From Flavobacteriaceae bacterium (GTDB lineage: Bacteria; Bacteroidota; Bacteroidia; Flavobacteriales; Flavobacteriaceae), in assembly GCA_028284005.1 (NCBI GenBank), contig JANQSO010000010.1:1-64000 (forward strand): DNA of 64,000 nt, given 5' to 3'. Below the pieces are notes generated by a model. The model ran no database searches, was not told where the DNA came from, and saw only the letters and a program-made list of their open reading frames with translations. This document shows, piece after piece, positions 63,858 through 64,000 of this stretch (the first letter of the stretch is position 1; each line of letters begins with the position of its first letter). The position numbers and the translations under genes are program-made.

Positions 63858-64000
63858 TTATTTTTTGACTGCAATTACGGTTTCTTCTTTGAGGCCCAAA
63901 TACGGATCTTCTTCAAAGAATAGTTCTGTTATAGTATCAAAATGATTGTTCTTTAAACGTTCTTTTAATCCTTGTATTGAATAAATTCTCACATGGTCCT
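63858..64000 (-). CDS. C-terminal end of a probable SAM-dependent methyltransferase (partial)
   Basis: The frame runs in from the right edge and ends at a TAA at 63860-63858. The visible end DHVRIYSIQGLKERLKNNHF and GLKEETVIAVKK resembles the final strands of class I methyltransferases of glycan loci (the HVRxYS..L..R segment). The name is tentative as the SAM motif is off the window. Confidence 0.5.
   Translation of the reverse strand, partial: DHVRIYSIQGLKERLKNNHFDTITELFFEEDPYLGLKEETVIAVKK

Overview
The window looks like a chromosome segment from a marine-type member of the Flavobacteriaceae (Bacteroidota). Five things point there: promoters of the Bacteroidota type (TAnnTTTG at -7, TTG near -33) with no Shine-Dalgarno motifs; many lipoproteins with a Bacteroidota-style signal; a THX ribosomal protein; RHS/DUF6443 proteins; and a tmRNA whose tag ends GENNYALAA. 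No tRNA, rRNA, CRISPR array or complete insertion sequence is visible.

Layout. 1-6.9 kb: a THX gene and a complete, tightly packed trpEGDCFBA operon on the minus strand, preceded by a leader peptide with three consecutive Trp codons and an attenuator hairpin. 6.9-11.5 kb: a YceI-like protein and a MarR regulator, then divergent thioredoxin-like and rhodanese proteins, two unknown small proteins and an AlkB-type dioxygenase. 11.8-20.9 kb: two large secreted RHS-type proteins. The second ends in a polymorphic, AT-rich C-terminal module followed by candidate immunity genes and two REP-like palindromes. 21-27.4 kb: a periplasmic nitrate reductase operon of unusual composition (napD, napA, a tetraheme cytochrome built from two NapB-like units, a tetraheme lipoprotein, an NrfC-like iron-sulfur protein and an NrfD-like quinol-facing membrane protein).

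27.4-36.9 kb: an AT-rich accessory block, all on the minus strand, with mostly single-gene functions (hydrolase, aspartyl protease, Crp/Fnr regulator, GNAT, CPBP protease, AraC regulator, amidohydrolase). It carries two near-identical FNR-type boxes. It ends at the tmRNA gene, whose 3' end is followed by decayed copies of itself and stacked terminators, which suggests a past integration site. 38-44.5 kb: saccharopine dehydrogenase-like protein, CreD with a winged-helix regulator and shared operators, a CBS protein, then a 640-base gap holding three tandem copies of a short transcription unit (candidate small RNAs), DUF1801 and kdsA. 44.6-64 kb: typA, then a surface polysaccharide locus with an NoeA-like methyltransferase, three tandem sulfatase-fold membrane enzymes, glycosyltransferases, an FdtA/FdtB pair for a 3-amino-3,6-dideoxyhexose, a flippase and a phytanoyl-CoA-type dioxygenase.

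The most notable items are the three-copy small-transcript array at 42.7-43.2 kb, the duplicated NapB and NrfCD-linked Nap operon, the swapped RHS tip with REP-bounded genes, the triplicated sulfatase-like enzymes, and a readable Trp attenuator. All functions are read from sequence only; no database search was run.
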